NCBI GenBank assembly: GCA_009801085.1
Contig: VNWV01000020.1
Coordinates: 212,414-276,413 of the forward strand
Direction of reading: 5' to 3'
Source of the DNA: Lasiodiplodia sp. COLG20
Taxonomy: Eukaryota > Ascomycota > Dothideomycetes > Botryosphaeriales > Botryosphaeriaceae
DNA: 64,000 nt
How positions within the stretch are numbered: the stretch's first letter is position 1; every line of letters begins with the position of its first letter. Position numbers and translations under genes: made by a program. Shown in pieces: positions 20,025 to 30,721 of the stretch. Under the pieces are notes generated by a model that was not told the DNA's origin, did no database searches, and saw only the letters and a program-made list of their open reading frames with translations.

Positions 20025-22293
20025 ATGGCCCGCATAAAGACGACATATGGCAAGCGGCCTAAGGCCAACACCACCTTCGCTGCCTCGACCGATTTCTGGT
20101 CCAGCCCCGACAAAGCCCCGTCCAATGCCAATCCCGCGCCCGCAGACGCCGTTGACGAGATCACGAACACCCTTGACAACCTAGACATAAGGGAGAAGGA
20201 GAAGCAGGAGAGAAAGGAGCGGAGAAAGAAAGAAAAGCGGGACAGAGCCCTACAGGCTATTGACGCCAATGCCGCCTCACCAGCCGGCGCGCGCGAGAAG
20301 GCGATCATCAAACAGACGCACGACGATGGCGAGCTCCAGAAGCCCGCAAAGATCGATATTTCGGAAGCAGCAGTTGTTCCCAAGACGCCCCAGAGACTCA
20401 AGAAGCTACTCCCGCCGAAGAAGAAGCTCGAAGAAGCCAAGAATGTCGAGCAAACGCCTCAAAGCGAGCGCAGGCGGCGGCGCGGGAAGCGCGACATCCC
20501 CACCATCATTCTAGGCAGCGAAGACGACGACGACGCTGCCATGGACCAGCAGCAACAGAAGCGCAGATCCCGCGCGCTGTCCAGCCCCGAGCCCGCGCAC
20601 CACCTCTCGACCAAGACCCCAGCTCCGTCCACCGTCCACCGCCGCAGCAAATCCCCCTCCACCTCCACCGCACGCAAAGCCTCCTCCACGCCGTCCGATC
20701 CACTCACCACCTATACCAAGCCCCTCCTCCGTCTCTGCGCCGACCGCGCCGGCCGCAAAGCCCCTACGCCCTTCGCCCTCTGGGCCGCTGCGCTCTCTCC
20801 CTACTTCTCCGTCGCCAAAATCGCAGAAGCCTCCTACGGCGAGGTATACCGCCTCGCGCTAAAGCGCGCGCAGCCAGGGTTGAGTGCCTCGGATGAGTCG
20901 GTCCTCAAGATCATCGCGCTCAAGCCGCCAGAAGACGCACGGCCCAAGGCCGCGAAGGGGAAGAAACTCACGAAGGCGCAGAAGGCGCTAGCGGAGAAGA
21001 TCGACGGGATGAGCAGCGTCGAGAGCGTCGCGGGCGAGATAAAGTTGCTGCGGCGCATGGCGCACGTCCCGGGTTTCACGAACTTTCGCGACGTGAGGGT
21101 GCTGAGGGGACGCCCGGACGAGATGTTTGCGCGGGCGTGGAAGGAGTGGAATGAAGGGAGGGAAGAGGAGAAGAGGAGTATCTTCCCTGACCCGGCGAAG
21201 AAGGGGAGTTATGATGAGGATCAGCTATGGGCAGTCATCGAGATGCAGGATGCCGGGACGGATTTGGAAAATTTGAAGATGGAAGATGTGGGAGGCGTTT
21301 TTGGGGTTTGGGATATCTTTTGGAGCGTGACGCTGGCGCTGGGGAAAGGCGAGGAGGAGGCGAGGTTTGAGGTGAGTCGTCCCGTTCTTACATCACCTTC
21401 TTTCCTTCAGGATGGACCTTTCTAACGAGCATCTGGCACTCTAGCATCGCGACCTCCACATGGGCAACATTTGCATCCGCCCCGCCGACGCCAACCGCCC
21501 CATCGCCGCCCCGTCCTCCTCTGTCACCGATATCGCCCGCAACCTCAACTTCACCGGCCTTGAAAGCACCATCATCGATTACACGCTGTCGCGTGCGCAG
21601 ATGACGCAGCCCTCCGCCTCACCGGATCCCGAAGAGGCCGAAATCGCTTTCCTTGACCTTGAGGCCGACCCGGCGCTATTCGACGGCGACGCTGAGGAAG
21701 AATACCAGTACGAGATGTACCGCTACATGCGCGCTGCCATGTTCCTAGGCGACCCGCTGGCCGATGTCGAGGAGAGGTGGGACGAGGCGCTGGATAGTGG
21801 AAGGACATGGGTTGGGTTTCACCCGCAGACGAATCTGGTGTGGTTGCATTTTATTTTACATGAGATGATGAAGCAGATCGTGGCTGCCGCGCCGTCGGAC
21901 AAGGGGAAGAGCACAAAGGGCAAGAAGACGAAGGCGAAGAAGAAAGACGGCAGGCCCACCCGAAAGAAGCTCGTCGTAGTCGACTCGGAAGACGAGAACG
22001 AAGACTTCTTCGCTGCCCGGCGGGTACAAGACGCAGCTGACGAAGCGGAACGCGCGGCCCTTGAACAGCTCGTCGCCGACAAGCGCAAGAAGCTGGAGAA
22101 GATCCTGAGGAAGGTTCAGAAGCTGCTCGATCCGGCGCGCTGGGCGAAGAGCGAACTGCATTCCGTGAAAGACCTCGTCGCCCTGGCGTTGGAGGAGGCA
22201 TGGTTGGATGAGGAGGACGTCATTGCCGTGCCGCAGTTGGGCGATGAGGGTGAAGGGAGTCTGTTGGAGTTGGTGAGGGGGATGGGGGTTTGA
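20025..22293 (+). CDS. Haspin-like histone H3 kinase
   Basis: Model: join(20025..21371, 21445..22293), 731 aa. The intron (GTGAGT...CTAAC...TAG) falls exactly before the catalytic loop, so splicing gives H-R-D-L-H-M-G-N-I. Downstream, I-I-D-Y-T-L-S-R replaces the usual DFG; the H-R-D-x-H-x-G-N and D-Y-T-L pair is diagnostic of haspin. The glycine-rich stretch is near residue 266 (A-S-Y-G-E-V-Y) and the lysine is in V-L-K-I-I. Haspins phosphorylate histone H3 Thr3 in mitosis, guiding the chromosomal passenger complex to centromeres. The N-terminal ~230 residues are basic, Ser/Pro-rich and disordered. An unusual K-rich insert (K-S-T-K-G-K-K-T-K-A-K-K-K) lies in the C-lobe. The short M-A-R-I-K-T-T-Y-G-K start has a good ATG context. 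Confidence 0.93.
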
Positions 22294-23034
22294 TGAGGTG
22301 GTTCATGACCGCGAGTGTTTTGCTTGTTTGGGAATAAGGCTACAGCATTGGTGGCGTTGTTTTTTGTGGGCTGGGTAGGTACGATTGGTTGGCATGCTGG
22401 CGCAAAGGCGGTTCGTTGTGGTATTGTAATACGATACGATGCAAGTGAAGCTTCTGTTGAGACTTTTCGTCAGGGTTCTCATCGTGATCCGCGCTTACTT
22501 TTGCGGAACTACAGCAGGCGAGAAGGGTACTTAACCAGAAGCTGTTTTCAAGCACACCAATGCAGTTTATAAGCCAGTAAGCGAAGTCATCCCGGTATGC
22601 TAGCTGCGCTCGAAGAGGTGGTGCTTGGTTAAATGAGAGCCTGAAGATTTACGTAGGGTACCCCAAGTTGCCACCCGTCCTCTGTGGGTCAGAAAGAGGT
22701 CGAAGGTTCGAGGACGAGCTGGGGAAGACAAAAAAGACGGTCCCAAAGAGTCTTTCTGAGCGTTAACCCGCATGTAGCGGGGTTCAGTTTTGCCATTTTC
22801 GTTGACAACACTTCTTTTTTTTTTCTTCTTTTTCGCCAGAACCACTAGTAGGCAAGAATGGCAGGGAATCTCGAAACCGTCATGCTTTATTGCCAAGATT
22901 TGCAATGCTGCGCACGTAATCTGAGGTAGAAACGCTACGAATAGCTTGATCCCAGACCAGGGACAACCCGTTGCGCAAATACCATCGTGGATGCGCCGTT
23001 GGGACCACAGCGCAGTCGGTACGATCAAGTGCCG
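22294..23034. other. Intergenic, no gene seen
   Basis: The haspin 3' flank and a low-complexity T-rich patch (22815-22835). A 142-codon minus-strand frame at 22600-23028 shows no family resemblance. Confidence 0.4.
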
Positions 23035-23110
23035 CGCAACGCTAGCGCCGCGCTCAGCATTGCCGCGTTCGCTGGCTCCCGCATCGACTGCGCCGTTGGA
23101 ACGGAGGAGG
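23035..23110 (-). pseudogene. MFS transporter fragment (middle domain)
   Basis: On the minus strand this reads S-M-R-E-P-A-N-A-A-M-L-S-A-A-L-A-L. The intact MFS gene at 24994-27161 has S-M-R-E-P-A-N-V-A-M-L-C-T-A-L-A-L. Nucleotide similarity is to about 25725-25790 and does not continue on either side. It is a short relic directly upstream of the first SSP gene. Confidence 0.7.
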
Positions 23111-23171
23111 ATGGTGTAGTTGTTAGGCTAGAACGGATATAAATACGTCTGTGGGGATTTTCTACCGCTAG

Positions 23172-23182
23172 TATATATATAT
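23172..23182 (+). promoter_or_regulatory. TATA box of SSP-A
   Basis: TATATATATAT lies 68 bp before the ATG, within a block (TCTACCGCTAGTATATATAT) that is conserved upstream of SSP-C and partly SSP-E. The pyrimidine-rich leader after it is also shared among copies. Confidence 0.6.
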
Positions 23183-23239
23183 CGTCCAAAGCCCACCTTT
23201 TCAGTGCTTTCGCCGCCACCGTCGGCAACTCCAGCAGCT

Positions 23240-23756
23240 ATGAAGCTTTATAGCCTTCTTGTTGCCGCTAGCTTCCTAGCTACCCTTTCGGCTGCCCTTC
23301 CTGCGCCTACTCCGACCCCGACCGCTACTGGGGTGAAGATCGTTCCTGCGTCTGGCACCGTTATACCTGGACCTACTCCGACTTCGGGTCCTACTCTTAT
23401 GCGAAGGTAAATACAATCAAGCTACTAGTCTAATAGAGTACTAATATGTAAAATAGAGATTGGGATCTTAAATGTATACTGCTAGAGCTAGGGCTTATCG
23501 AGAACTTAACACCCTCGACGATTACACTTAATCGAACTGGACGAACAAGACTCAATCCTCATCTAAGAAAAAGGTATATAAATTTAAAATAAAGCGAATC
23601 GCCTAGTAGAGTACTAATAGTTAATATAGAGCTGACCTTAAAGCCATATGCCAATCTATAAAGGAAGGGAAGCTTGTGCATCATAGGTTCACCATACCTG
23701 ATTATGTTACCAAAACATCGATTACGTTGCCGTTCAATCCGTACGGTGATCCATAG
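23240..23756 (+). CDS. Small secreted protein SSP-A
   Basis: Model: join(23240..23406, 23457..23573, 23630..23756), 136 aa. Both introns (50 and 56 nt) split an AG|A arginine codon. The signal peptide (M-K-L-Y-S-L-L-V-A-A...L-S-A-A-L) is followed by a Pro/Thr-rich stretch ending in L-M-R-R at the first exon junction. The predicted mature domain has two cysteines (K-C-I-L-L-E-L-G-L and A-I-C-Q-S-I-K-E-G-K), an N-R-T sequon in T-L-N-R-T-G-R-T, and the C-terminal F-N-P-Y-G-D-P. Four other copies in this window share all of these, including intron 1. In this copy exon 2 ends L-R-K-R, a possible Kex2-type site. I recognise no named family. An extracellular, possibly effector-like or toxin-like role is inference. 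Confidence 0.82.
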
Positions 23757-24124
23757 TCTTCGTAGCTAGGATTTTCGTATAATTAGGCGAGGCAATAATA
23801 CTTCTTCTAGTTTCGCTACTCGATATTGATCACCTCCGCGTCCAGAACGCTTTTCGCTTTCACGTTCTCTTGCATAAAGAAAATTAATCGAAGGTTCTGT
23901 TGTTCGTAGAGTTTGACCCACGTATGTACATACATACCCTACTATGGTAGGAGGCGTAAGTAATGTTAGCGCGGCTTTGACAGCAGGGGGTCTCAACGCC
24001 AATTCAACCAACCAGTCTTCTGTGTTTGCCTTACACGGACCCTGCCAAAGAATCCGCGCTAAAATTACTTATGCCTCCTACCATAGTATACGTGGGTATC
24101 TATAATCGCGGGCCACCCTGTGAA
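23757..24124. other. SSP-A 3' flank
   Basis: Contains GTAGCTAGGATTTTCGTATAA, a 3' flanking phrase also found after SSP-B and SSP-E, and a short near-repeat (CTACCATAGTA) at about 23938 and 24075. No gene was seen. Confidence 0.4.
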
Positions 24125-24300
24125 TTGACGACTTTTTTTCTTGTTTCACCCCCACCTTTCCGGGCCCTTCTCAGCCTCCCCAACAGGCATTGACTACCAC
24201 AGCAACCGCGCTCAACGTGAAGCAGTATCCCCCCTCTCAAGCCGGCCCTACATCCCTGCAAAATCGCCTCTCCCTGTCTGCGGCTCCTCAACCGCCATAA
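24125..24300 (-). pseudogene. MFS transporter C-terminal fragment
   Basis: Closely resembles the 3' end of the intact MFS gene (24994-25115): CACCTTTCC, CTCAGCC, ACTACCACAGCAACCGCGCT and GTGAAGCAGTA occur in order. The reading frame is broken. It lies immediately upstream of SSP-B. Confidence 0.75.
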
Positions 24301-24318
24301 ACACGTCGGTGGGAGTTG

Positions 24319-24327
24319 TATATATAT
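24319..24327 (+). promoter_or_regulatory. TATA box of SSP-B
   Basis: TATATATAT 66 bp before the ATG, followed by the same leader seen before SSP-A (AGTGCTTTCGCCGCCACCGT). Confidence 0.55.
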
Positions 24328-24384
24328 TGTCAAAGCCCGCCTCTTTAGTGCTTTCGCCGCCACCGTCAGCAATTCCCAGCAGCT

Positions 24385-24871
24385 ATGAAGCTTCATAGTC
24401 TTCTTGTAGCCGCTGGTTTCCTATCTACCCTCTCGGCCGCTGTTCCCGCGCCTACTCCAACCTTTACTGCATCTGGGACTATGAACACCGTCGAGGCCGT
24501 TGCGCCTCCTGCGACTTCGGCTCCTACTGTCATCTTGCCAAGGTAAATACAACAAAGCGACTAGCCTAATAGAGTACTAATATAATATAGAGGCAAGGTG
24601 GAAGACTATTGTGCACTGGTCGAGCTAGGACTAGCAGAAAACAGGGAATTTCGGAAGGTTACACTCAATCGAACCGGAAAAACACAAATCTTTCCAAGGT
24701 ACCTATATAAAATTAAGCGACTCGTCTAGCAGAGTGCTAATATTTAATAGAATGGACACGAAAGAGTGGTGCAAATCTATACGGGAAGGAAAGCTTACGT
24801 ATCGGGTGCACCATCTCCATCCTGGTAAGAACATCATTACTTACGCGGTGAACCACTACGGTGATCCGTAG
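24385..24871 (+). CDS. Small secreted protein SSP-B
   Basis: Model: join(24385..24542, 24591..24698, 24751..24871), 128 aa. The signal peptide is M-K-L-H-S-L-L-V-A-A-G-F-L...S-A-A-V, and the P/T-rich segment ends in L-P-R at the intron. The core has D-Y-C-A-L-V-E-L-G-L, T-L-N-R-T-G-K-T and W-C-K-S-I-R-E-G-K-L-T-Y, with the tail N-H-Y-G-D-P. The introns (48 and 52 nt) match those of the other copies, including the AGAGT(A/G)CTAATA branch region. It is convergent with the MFS transporter 123 bp downstream. Codon pattern and splice signals look intact. The family is unrecognised; secretion is predicted from the N-terminus. Confidence 0.82.
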
Positions 24872-24993
24872 TTGGGGTTCATGAAAGTGTATCTCTAGCG
24901 TAGCTAGGATTTTCGTATAACTACCTTCGCGTCCGGAACGCTTCTCACCTGCTGTTGTAAAAGGCAGTTTGAGGGCCGCTCTGAAATGACGAC

Positions 24994-27161
24994 TTACTCT
25001 TGCTTCACTCCCACCTTTCCGACCCTCCTCAGCCCCCAGGCACTAACCACCACAGCACCTGTGCTCAACGTGAAGCAGTACCACCAGCCAGCCTTGTATC
25101 CCTGCAAAAGCGCCTCCTCGTTGCCACGACCGTCCTGCACTTCGGCCGTCACGCGCATTGCGACCGCCGCTGTTGTGGCCAGGCCGACGCTCTTACCAAT
25201 CTGCGCCATCGTGTTGAACACTCCGCCCGCCAGCGCCTGCGTTTTCTCCGGGAACGCCGCCGTGATAACCAGGTTCGCAATCGTGTAGATGACGTCCGGC
25301 GCGACGACGTTGAGCGCCATGGCCTCGAACACAGCGTGCCAGTATCCGGGCCCATCCACTCGGCACAAGAGGGCCAGAATCAACGGCGCGACAGCCGTGA
25401 CGGCGCAGGCCGCAGGCACAGCGACGGCGGGCTGCATCAGCGGCAGCAGTGCGCCGACAGCGACATTAACGAGAGTGCCAGCAATGGGCGCGGGCAGGAA
25501 GTACAGCGATGACTGCAGCGGTGCAACTCCGCGGACGTACTCGAGGTAGAACGCCATGAACTGCTCCACACCATTGAACGCGCCCCAGACGAGGAAGACC
25601 GTGGCACAGACCGTCGTGAACGCGCCGTTGGCCCACAGCGCGTTGGGAATCAGCGCCGGCCGTCCCAGTCGCGCCTGCCGCCGCATCCACAACCAAAACG
25701 CCGGCAGCAGCGCCAGCGCCGTGCACAGCATCGCCACGTTCGCCGGCTCGCGCATCGACCGCGCCGCCCCTGTGATGGCCGCGAAGACGTACGACAGCAG
25801 CGCCAGCGCCGTGCTAATGACCAGCGCCCCGACCCAATCGATGTCCTTCCCCAACCGCCGCCACGTACTCGCATCCAGCAACCGCGGCTCCCTCTCTTTC
25901 ACTCTCGGCAGCGCCCACGCCGCGACCACCCCAAAAACCGCACCCAACATCGCCGCGAGGTGAAACACCCACCGCCAGCCGACGGACCCGGCGAGCGCCC
26001 CTCCCAGCGTCAGTCCGGCAGCGAACCTTACGGCCTGCGCGCCACCCATCGATGCGAAAGCGGCATTACGCCGCCGAGTACCTTCCGCGAAGCTCCGTGC
26101 CACCAGTGCCACCGCTGACGGCAAGCACAATGCCGCCGCGACACCCGTCAATCCGCGGAATGCGATCAGCACTTCACCACTACGCGCGAGACCAGAGCCC
26201 AAGGCGAAGACGGACTGCAGCGCCGTCCCGGCGAGGTAGGCGCGACGGGGCCCCAGGGCATCGGCGAGGGTGCCGGATAACAGGAGCGTGCAACCGCAGG
26301 TGAGGGAGAAGATGGATACCGGCCTGCCAGCGTCGGTGTCAGTGTTGTTCACGCTGTCTCTGGTGTGTGTATGTGTGGAGGGGAATTCGACGACCGGCAT
26401 TGGGCCTACGAGAGCCGCACGCTCTCTGGGATTTTGTAAGTTGTTTCTCCGCTCCTGCAACCTCTGGTGGTGAGTCCATCTCTCTCGGGTTTCTTTTTTC
26501 GCTCATGTTATGGGTAACTGAAGCTATCGCCCGAACGAGAATGTCGAATTAAAAATTCTACATACACGTCCGGACGATAACTTCAACTACCCGCGTATGT
26601 CATTTTTCTAACGCAGAGCTAGGGCACAGTTACGCTCGATCAAAAGCCCTGCTACTCCTTGCGCCAGCCATCGGCCGATCCACGGAGCCGCCCAGCTAAG
26701 CTCCCGGGACGTCGAAATCGGAAAGGATTGGGCGGCGGTCGCACAGATCGTCGTGGGGGGCGTGGGCGCCTCCGTGGTGATGGCTTTCATTGCGGAGCCG
26801 CCGGGCGGGAAGGAGAGGAAGACGGGCCTGTTGGGGTGCTGTGTGGTGGGAATGGGGGAGAGGCCTACCAGAGTCGCACGCTCTCTGCAAAGGAAAGCTC
26901 ATCTGCTATGACCGGAATACAGACTGTCAGAGCTCCGGCGAGCAAGTTGCCGATTCCGGTAATGCATGTGATGGAGGCAATGATGGCTACTGTTCTGCTC
27001 GTCGAGACGTTGGACCCGTCTTCTTCGACCACCACAGGCTCGAGCACGTGTCCTGAACCATGGCTCGTTCGTGGCGCTGGGAGCGTGGGCGAGGCTCTGG
27101 GAATTGACGTCACTTCAAGAGTTGTACCGGTGGTCGGCACCTCGGTAACTGTCTGGGACAT
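24994..27161 (-). CDS. MFS drug-type transporter
   Basis: Model: complement(join(24994..26323, 26869..27161)), 540 aa. The 5' exon starts at an ATG (27161) and encodes the first membrane segment (V-A-I-I-A-S-I-T...). It joins in phase 2 at a tryptophan codon to give S-V-R-L-W-P-V-S-I-F-S-L-T-C-G-C, which restores the usual helix 1-2 loop of 14-helix DHA2-type efflux pumps. Typical motifs follow: S-G-T-L-A-D-A-L-G-P-R-R (motif A region) and a G-G-A-Q-A-V-R-F...G-G-A-L motif C-like helix. The 545-nt intron is about ten times the local norm and contains an inverted-repeat element and an antisense membrane-exon relic, so it has probably grown by insertion. Its 3' end has been copied beside two SSP genes. 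Substrate unknown. Confidence 0.85.
26512..26592. mobile_element. Inverted-repeat element (TCCGGAC family), copy 2
   Basis: 81 bp: GGGTAACTGAAGCTATCGCC at the left, GTCGAATTAAAAATTCTAC in the centre, CGTCCGGACGATAACTTCAA(CTACCC) at the right. Termini are imperfect inverted repeats of about 27 bp. The flanks CATGTTAT and ATGTCAT extend the inverted symmetry. It sits inside the MFS intron. Confidence 0.8.
26716..26880 (+). pseudogene. Glycine-zipper membrane exon relic in MFS intron
   Basis: The plus strand reads D-W-A-A-V-A-Q-I-V-V-G-G-V-G-A-S-V. The intact gene at 51255 has W-S-W-L-A-V-G-Q-I-V-V-G-G-V-G-S-S-V. The similarity covers the predicted membrane helix and fades after it. No start exon was found, so it is probably a relic, antisense to the MFS gene. 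Confidence 0.6.
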
Positions 27162-27363
27162 TTTCCCTGCCTTTTGAGAGGGCTGAAACGATGCACGAAT
27201 TCAACTTGGGGGTTTTTGATTCTGAGAAGACAGTAAAGTTAAAGAGGAGTCACTGAAACTGGCATTGGGAAGAAGAGACGTGGCTAAAGTGCCGTACACC
27301 CGTTCAATACGTAATCGGCGCCTTTCCCCAAGCAGACAAAGTGATGCCGATCACTTCAACCTT

Positions 27364-27402
27364 GAATCAACATGCACGCCCGAACGACAACTTCAACCAT
27401 CT
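27364..27402. mobile_element. Half copy of the TCCGGAC element
   Basis: ACGCCCGAACGACAACTTCA followed by ACCATC resembles the right terminus of the 81-bp element; the left terminus is missing. Confidence 0.45.
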
Positions 27403-27696
27403 ACGTTCTGAACTCTTTCCGTTACTGCGCAGTGGTCCAAATTTGTGGGGTTCTCGCCCGAGATCTGAAGCTCCTTGTGAATTCGTTTGTTTCAGGACTT
27501 TCAGCACCGCCAGGAAGTTAACCTAATTAGGAAATATAGTAAAAGCAATCCATTGAGTTCAAACATCGTTTACGTTGTTGAATCCGCCGCTATGGATGGT
27601 GTTGAGGGGGAGGAAGGAGGAGATGTTGGGGGTGGTTGTTGGGCTGCAGGGACTATAAATCCGTGGATGTGAGTTTTCCAGCTTATCTACCGCTAG

Positions 27697-27705
27697 TATA
27701 CATAT
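27697..27705 (+). promoter_or_regulatory. TATA box of SSP-C
   Basis: TATACATAT 103 bp before the ATG, in the shared context TATCTACCGCTAGTATA. Confidence 0.5.
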
Positions 27706-27799
27706 CTTCGAAAACTTCCTCTAAATTGCTTTCACCACCACCCCCAGCAACCACCACATTACCGACACTACCAACAACCATCGAGGACCATCGACAGCT

Positions 27800-28263
27800 A
27801 TGAAGCTTATCAGTTCTCTTGTAGCCGTCGGCTTTCTATTTGCCCTCTCGGCCGTCGCTATTCCTACGCCAACTCCGGCCTTTACTACGTCCAGAACCAT
27901 GACTACCGTCGCCGAGGCCGCCATGCCACCTCCGACTTCGGCTCCTACTCTCATGCCAAGGTACATACAACAATAACAAAACAACTAGCCTGATAGAGTA
28001 CTAATATATTATAATATAGAGGCGATGATGATATCGAAGGCTATTGTCTAATGCTAGAGCTAGGGCTTATCGACAACGTGGAAGCTCGGACAACGGTTAC
28101 ACTTAATCGAACTGGAGTAACAAGAGTAACAAGATCTCATCGACGTGATTTAAGAGGCATATGCAAAGGCCTAAAGGAAGGGAAGCTTACGTATGACGTA
28201 CATAGGCTCCATCCTGGTCATAACAAGATTACGATGAAGCACAATCCGTGGGGTGATCCATAG
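27800..28263 (+). CDS. Small secreted protein SSP-C (lacks intron 2)
   Basis: Model: join(27800..27960, 28020..28263), 134 aa. The signal peptide is M-K-L-I-S-S-L-V-A-V-G-F-L, and the P/T-rich segment ends in L-M-P-R at the 59-nt intron. Core motifs: G-Y-C-L-M-L-E-L-G-L-I, T-L-N-R-T-G-V-T, G-I-C-K-G-L-K-E-G-K-L-T-Y, H-P-G-H-N-K-I-T and N-P-W-G-D-P. Unlike the other four copies it has no second intron: the coding sequence runs straight through the site (S-H-R-R-D-L-R-G-I-C) without leaving intron sequence. Either this copy lost the intron precisely or the others gained it. Otherwise intact. Function unknown; secretion predicted. Confidence 0.82.
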
Positions 28264-29595
28264 TTGATGGGTCGGGATTCACCAAATGAATGCGCAGTAT
28301 TCGATTACTATTTTCATGGTCAAGTGCGATTCTCATTTTCGGAGAATACTTGAGAGTTGACGATTCGTTGATTTTGGAAGAGTGCTCCGGTGACGATACA
28401 CCTCGTCTTGAGTAGATGTGCGTGTGCAAAATATTTGAATAGCCGATTCCAATCTGAATAGCCCACCCTTTCGACATGCAGTGTGAAGAGACAATCTGCT
28501 GCTGCATTCATGTACGTCTACTCGTTGGAGTTGAGGTCGTGAGGGTAAGCTGGTGCTGCGTCTCAAGGGCCTTCAGTGTTGAAATCAGGCGGCTGAGCTG
28601 TGGCGGCAGCCAGCGACGAAACGTCGGCTGAATCTTCCGCCGGCCCTGGCCGCATTTGGGTGCGCCCGATCGTCGCGCCGCGCCCCGCCAAACCAACACC
28701 ATCCCACCAATAACCCGCGTTGCCGTCGCGGATCGCCACAATACGATCGAAGTTCGCCGGGCCTTTCCTGATTCCGCAATCCCAGTCGCGGGGATTCTCT
28801 CCTCGATCTTCAACCAAGGGTAACTTGTCCCGACCGAACCGAGCGGACACTGTAGCTCTTCTACTCGAAACTCCGCCAAACGCAATGACCTGGGAAATTT
28901 TTCGAGGTGAAATGCTTTTCCTTGCTTTGAAGAAATCAAAATGCAATGACGTGAACTAATTACATGCACAGGCAAGCTCAACCAGTCCCTCCGAACACCT
29001 TCACGCTTGCTATAGAACTCGGAACATCAATAGAAGCCCCGGTAGGCTTATGACATTATATGGATCCCCCTGCGCAAGGCAGCTCGAGCTGGACTGTCGG
29101 ATGGTTGCTAGCGAGGTGGGTCAGCTACACAGTGTATCCGGCTATTCACAACATAATCCTCTCTCCACCTTTCAAGCTGCGGCGCTGCGGCACACGGAGG
29201 TTTGATCTGCACCGACAAATGTACTTGCGCCCAGGCTCTGGTGTGGCTGTACTAATACCATGATTGTCACTGCAGCATCCAGGACGCCAATGACTGCCCC
29301 ATTTCTTCGTACCCAATATCGCCCAAAGTCCCTCAAGCATAGCTTCGCTTTCGCACACGGTTGTAATCTTATCCAATCAGAAGAATGAGAGACCGGGCCT
29401 CTTTCCAAATTTTCGGCTCCCCTTGGTTTCTACAAAGGAGCCTTTGGCTGGAAATTGCAGACGTGATTGCTTGGAACACTTGTCAAAGAGCTATGGCCGT
29501 CTATAGCAGAGGTTCAGCACTCCCATGGCCAAGACCGAGACCAAGAGAAAAGCCCTGGGCCGGACAACATCCAGATCATACGCGCCATCGCTGAC
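28264..29595. other. No supported gene
   Basis: Contains a minus-strand frame (28563-28946, 127 codons) with a plausible amino-acid make-up but no recognised motif, and a plus-strand stretch at 29380-29590 that may be further decayed HET sequence. Nothing is convincing. Confidence 0.35.
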
Positions 29596-29745
29596 TGGGT
29601 ACCACATGAAGAGCCTTGCCTCCGTTGAAGTCTTTGTCGATGTCATGAGCGAAGAACAGCCGAACTCATATCGTCTGCTTTTTTACTTCTGGACAACCGC
29701 ATTTCAGCACCATCAATTCCTGCCACGTACTTGCACTCCGCTATA
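29596..29745 (+). pseudogene. HET1/HET2-like N-terminal relic
   Basis: Reads N-S-Y-R-L-L-F-Y-F-W-T-T-A-F-Q-H, matching HET1 N-S-Y-R-L-L-F-D-F-W-T-A-E-F-Q-H. Similarity in neighbouring frames indicates frameshifts, and the frame ends soon after. No HET core follows. It is a fragment only. Confidence 0.7.
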
Positions 29746-29974
29746 TTGTAGACTCCTCTACCCTGGCGCTGTACAGTATTGTTATTTGATTGTTCTTTTT
29801 TCGCTTGCACTCAGTGTGTTGCACCAACGCTTTATGAGCCGATCGCTGGTGACGCTGAAATACTCTTCCTCAACAGGGTGGGTAGTGGTTAGTGGGGCTG
29901 GGAGGATCGTGGTCGTGGGGCCCTTTACCATAGAAGAATTTTCTACTTAGCGTATCGGCAGCAAGTACAATAGG

Positions 29975-29995
29975 TATATATATATATATATATAT
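29975..29995 (+). promoter_or_regulatory. (TA)n tract, TATA region of SSP-D
   Basis: An expanded TA dinucleotide run of 21 bp, 90 bp before the SSP-D ATG and followed by CG as in the other copies. Its length may vary between strains. Confidence 0.5.
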
Positions 29996-30064
29996 CGTTG
30001 AAGCTCGCCTATTGATTGATATCAGCACCACCGCCAGCACCACCGCCAGCAACCATCGACAGCC

Positions 30065-30556
30065 ATGAAGCTTAGCAATTTTTTCGTGGCCGTTGGCTTC
30101 CTAACCCTCTCGGTTGCCCTTCCTGCGCCTACTCCGAGCTTCACCGGGGTGAATGTCGTTCCTACGTCTCCCACCATGACCACCGTCATACCGACACCGG
30201 CTCCTACTCTCATGCCAAGGTAAATACAACAAAGCAACTGGTCCAACACAGTACTAATATATTGTAATATAGAGGCTATGTTGAAGACTATTGTGCAGTG
30301 GTCGAGCTGGGACTAGCAGAAAACCACACATTTCGAACCGTCACACTCAATCGAACCGGAAAAACACAACTTTCTCCAAGGTATACAAATTGAGCGAATC
30401 GTATAGTAGAGTTCTAATGATTAATATAGAATGGACACGAAAGACTGGTGTAAATCTATAAGGGAGGGGAAGCTTACGTATCAGTTGTACGACCTCCCGC
30501 CTCCCGGTCAAACCACAAGCATTACGCTGCCGATAAATCCATACGGTGATCCATAG
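30065..30556 (+). CDS. Small secreted protein SSP-D
   Basis: Model: join(30065..30219, 30273..30380, 30430..30556), 129 aa. The signal peptide is M-K-L-S-N-F-F-V-A-V-G-F-L, and the P/T-rich segment ends in L-M-P-R. The core has D-Y-C-A-V-V-E-L-G-L, T-L-N-R-T-G-K-T and W-C-K-S-I-R-E-G-K-L-T-Y, then a slightly different loop (D-L-P-P-P-G-Q) and I-N-P-Y-G-D-P. The introns are 53 and 49 nt, both splitting an AG|A codon. Exons 2 and 3 are closest to SSP-B. It lies between two HET relics. Family unrecognised; predicted secreted. Confidence 0.82.
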
Positions 30557-30721
30557 TTGATGGGTCGGGTTCAGTTTCCAGCGTAGCTAGAATTTTCCTC
30601 TAATAATCGAGAGGCGACAAAGCGCCTCTTTGTTTCACTATTACATGAGCAATCCTCGGCCTGGTTCAGGTTCTTCAGAGAGCACACCTTGCTCACTACC
30701 CGCACTCAACAACGGTATCAA

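Noticed and set aside
28508..28981. Minus-strand frames of 127-157 codons
   Set aside because: The composition is not absurd, but two overlapping frames compete, no family or splice structure is visible, and no second copy exists in the window.
23240..30556. SSP genes as Kex2-processed cyclic peptide (RiPP) precursors
   Set aside because: Dibasic sites are present only in some copies, and there are no tandem core peptides or neighbouring UstY-like genes.
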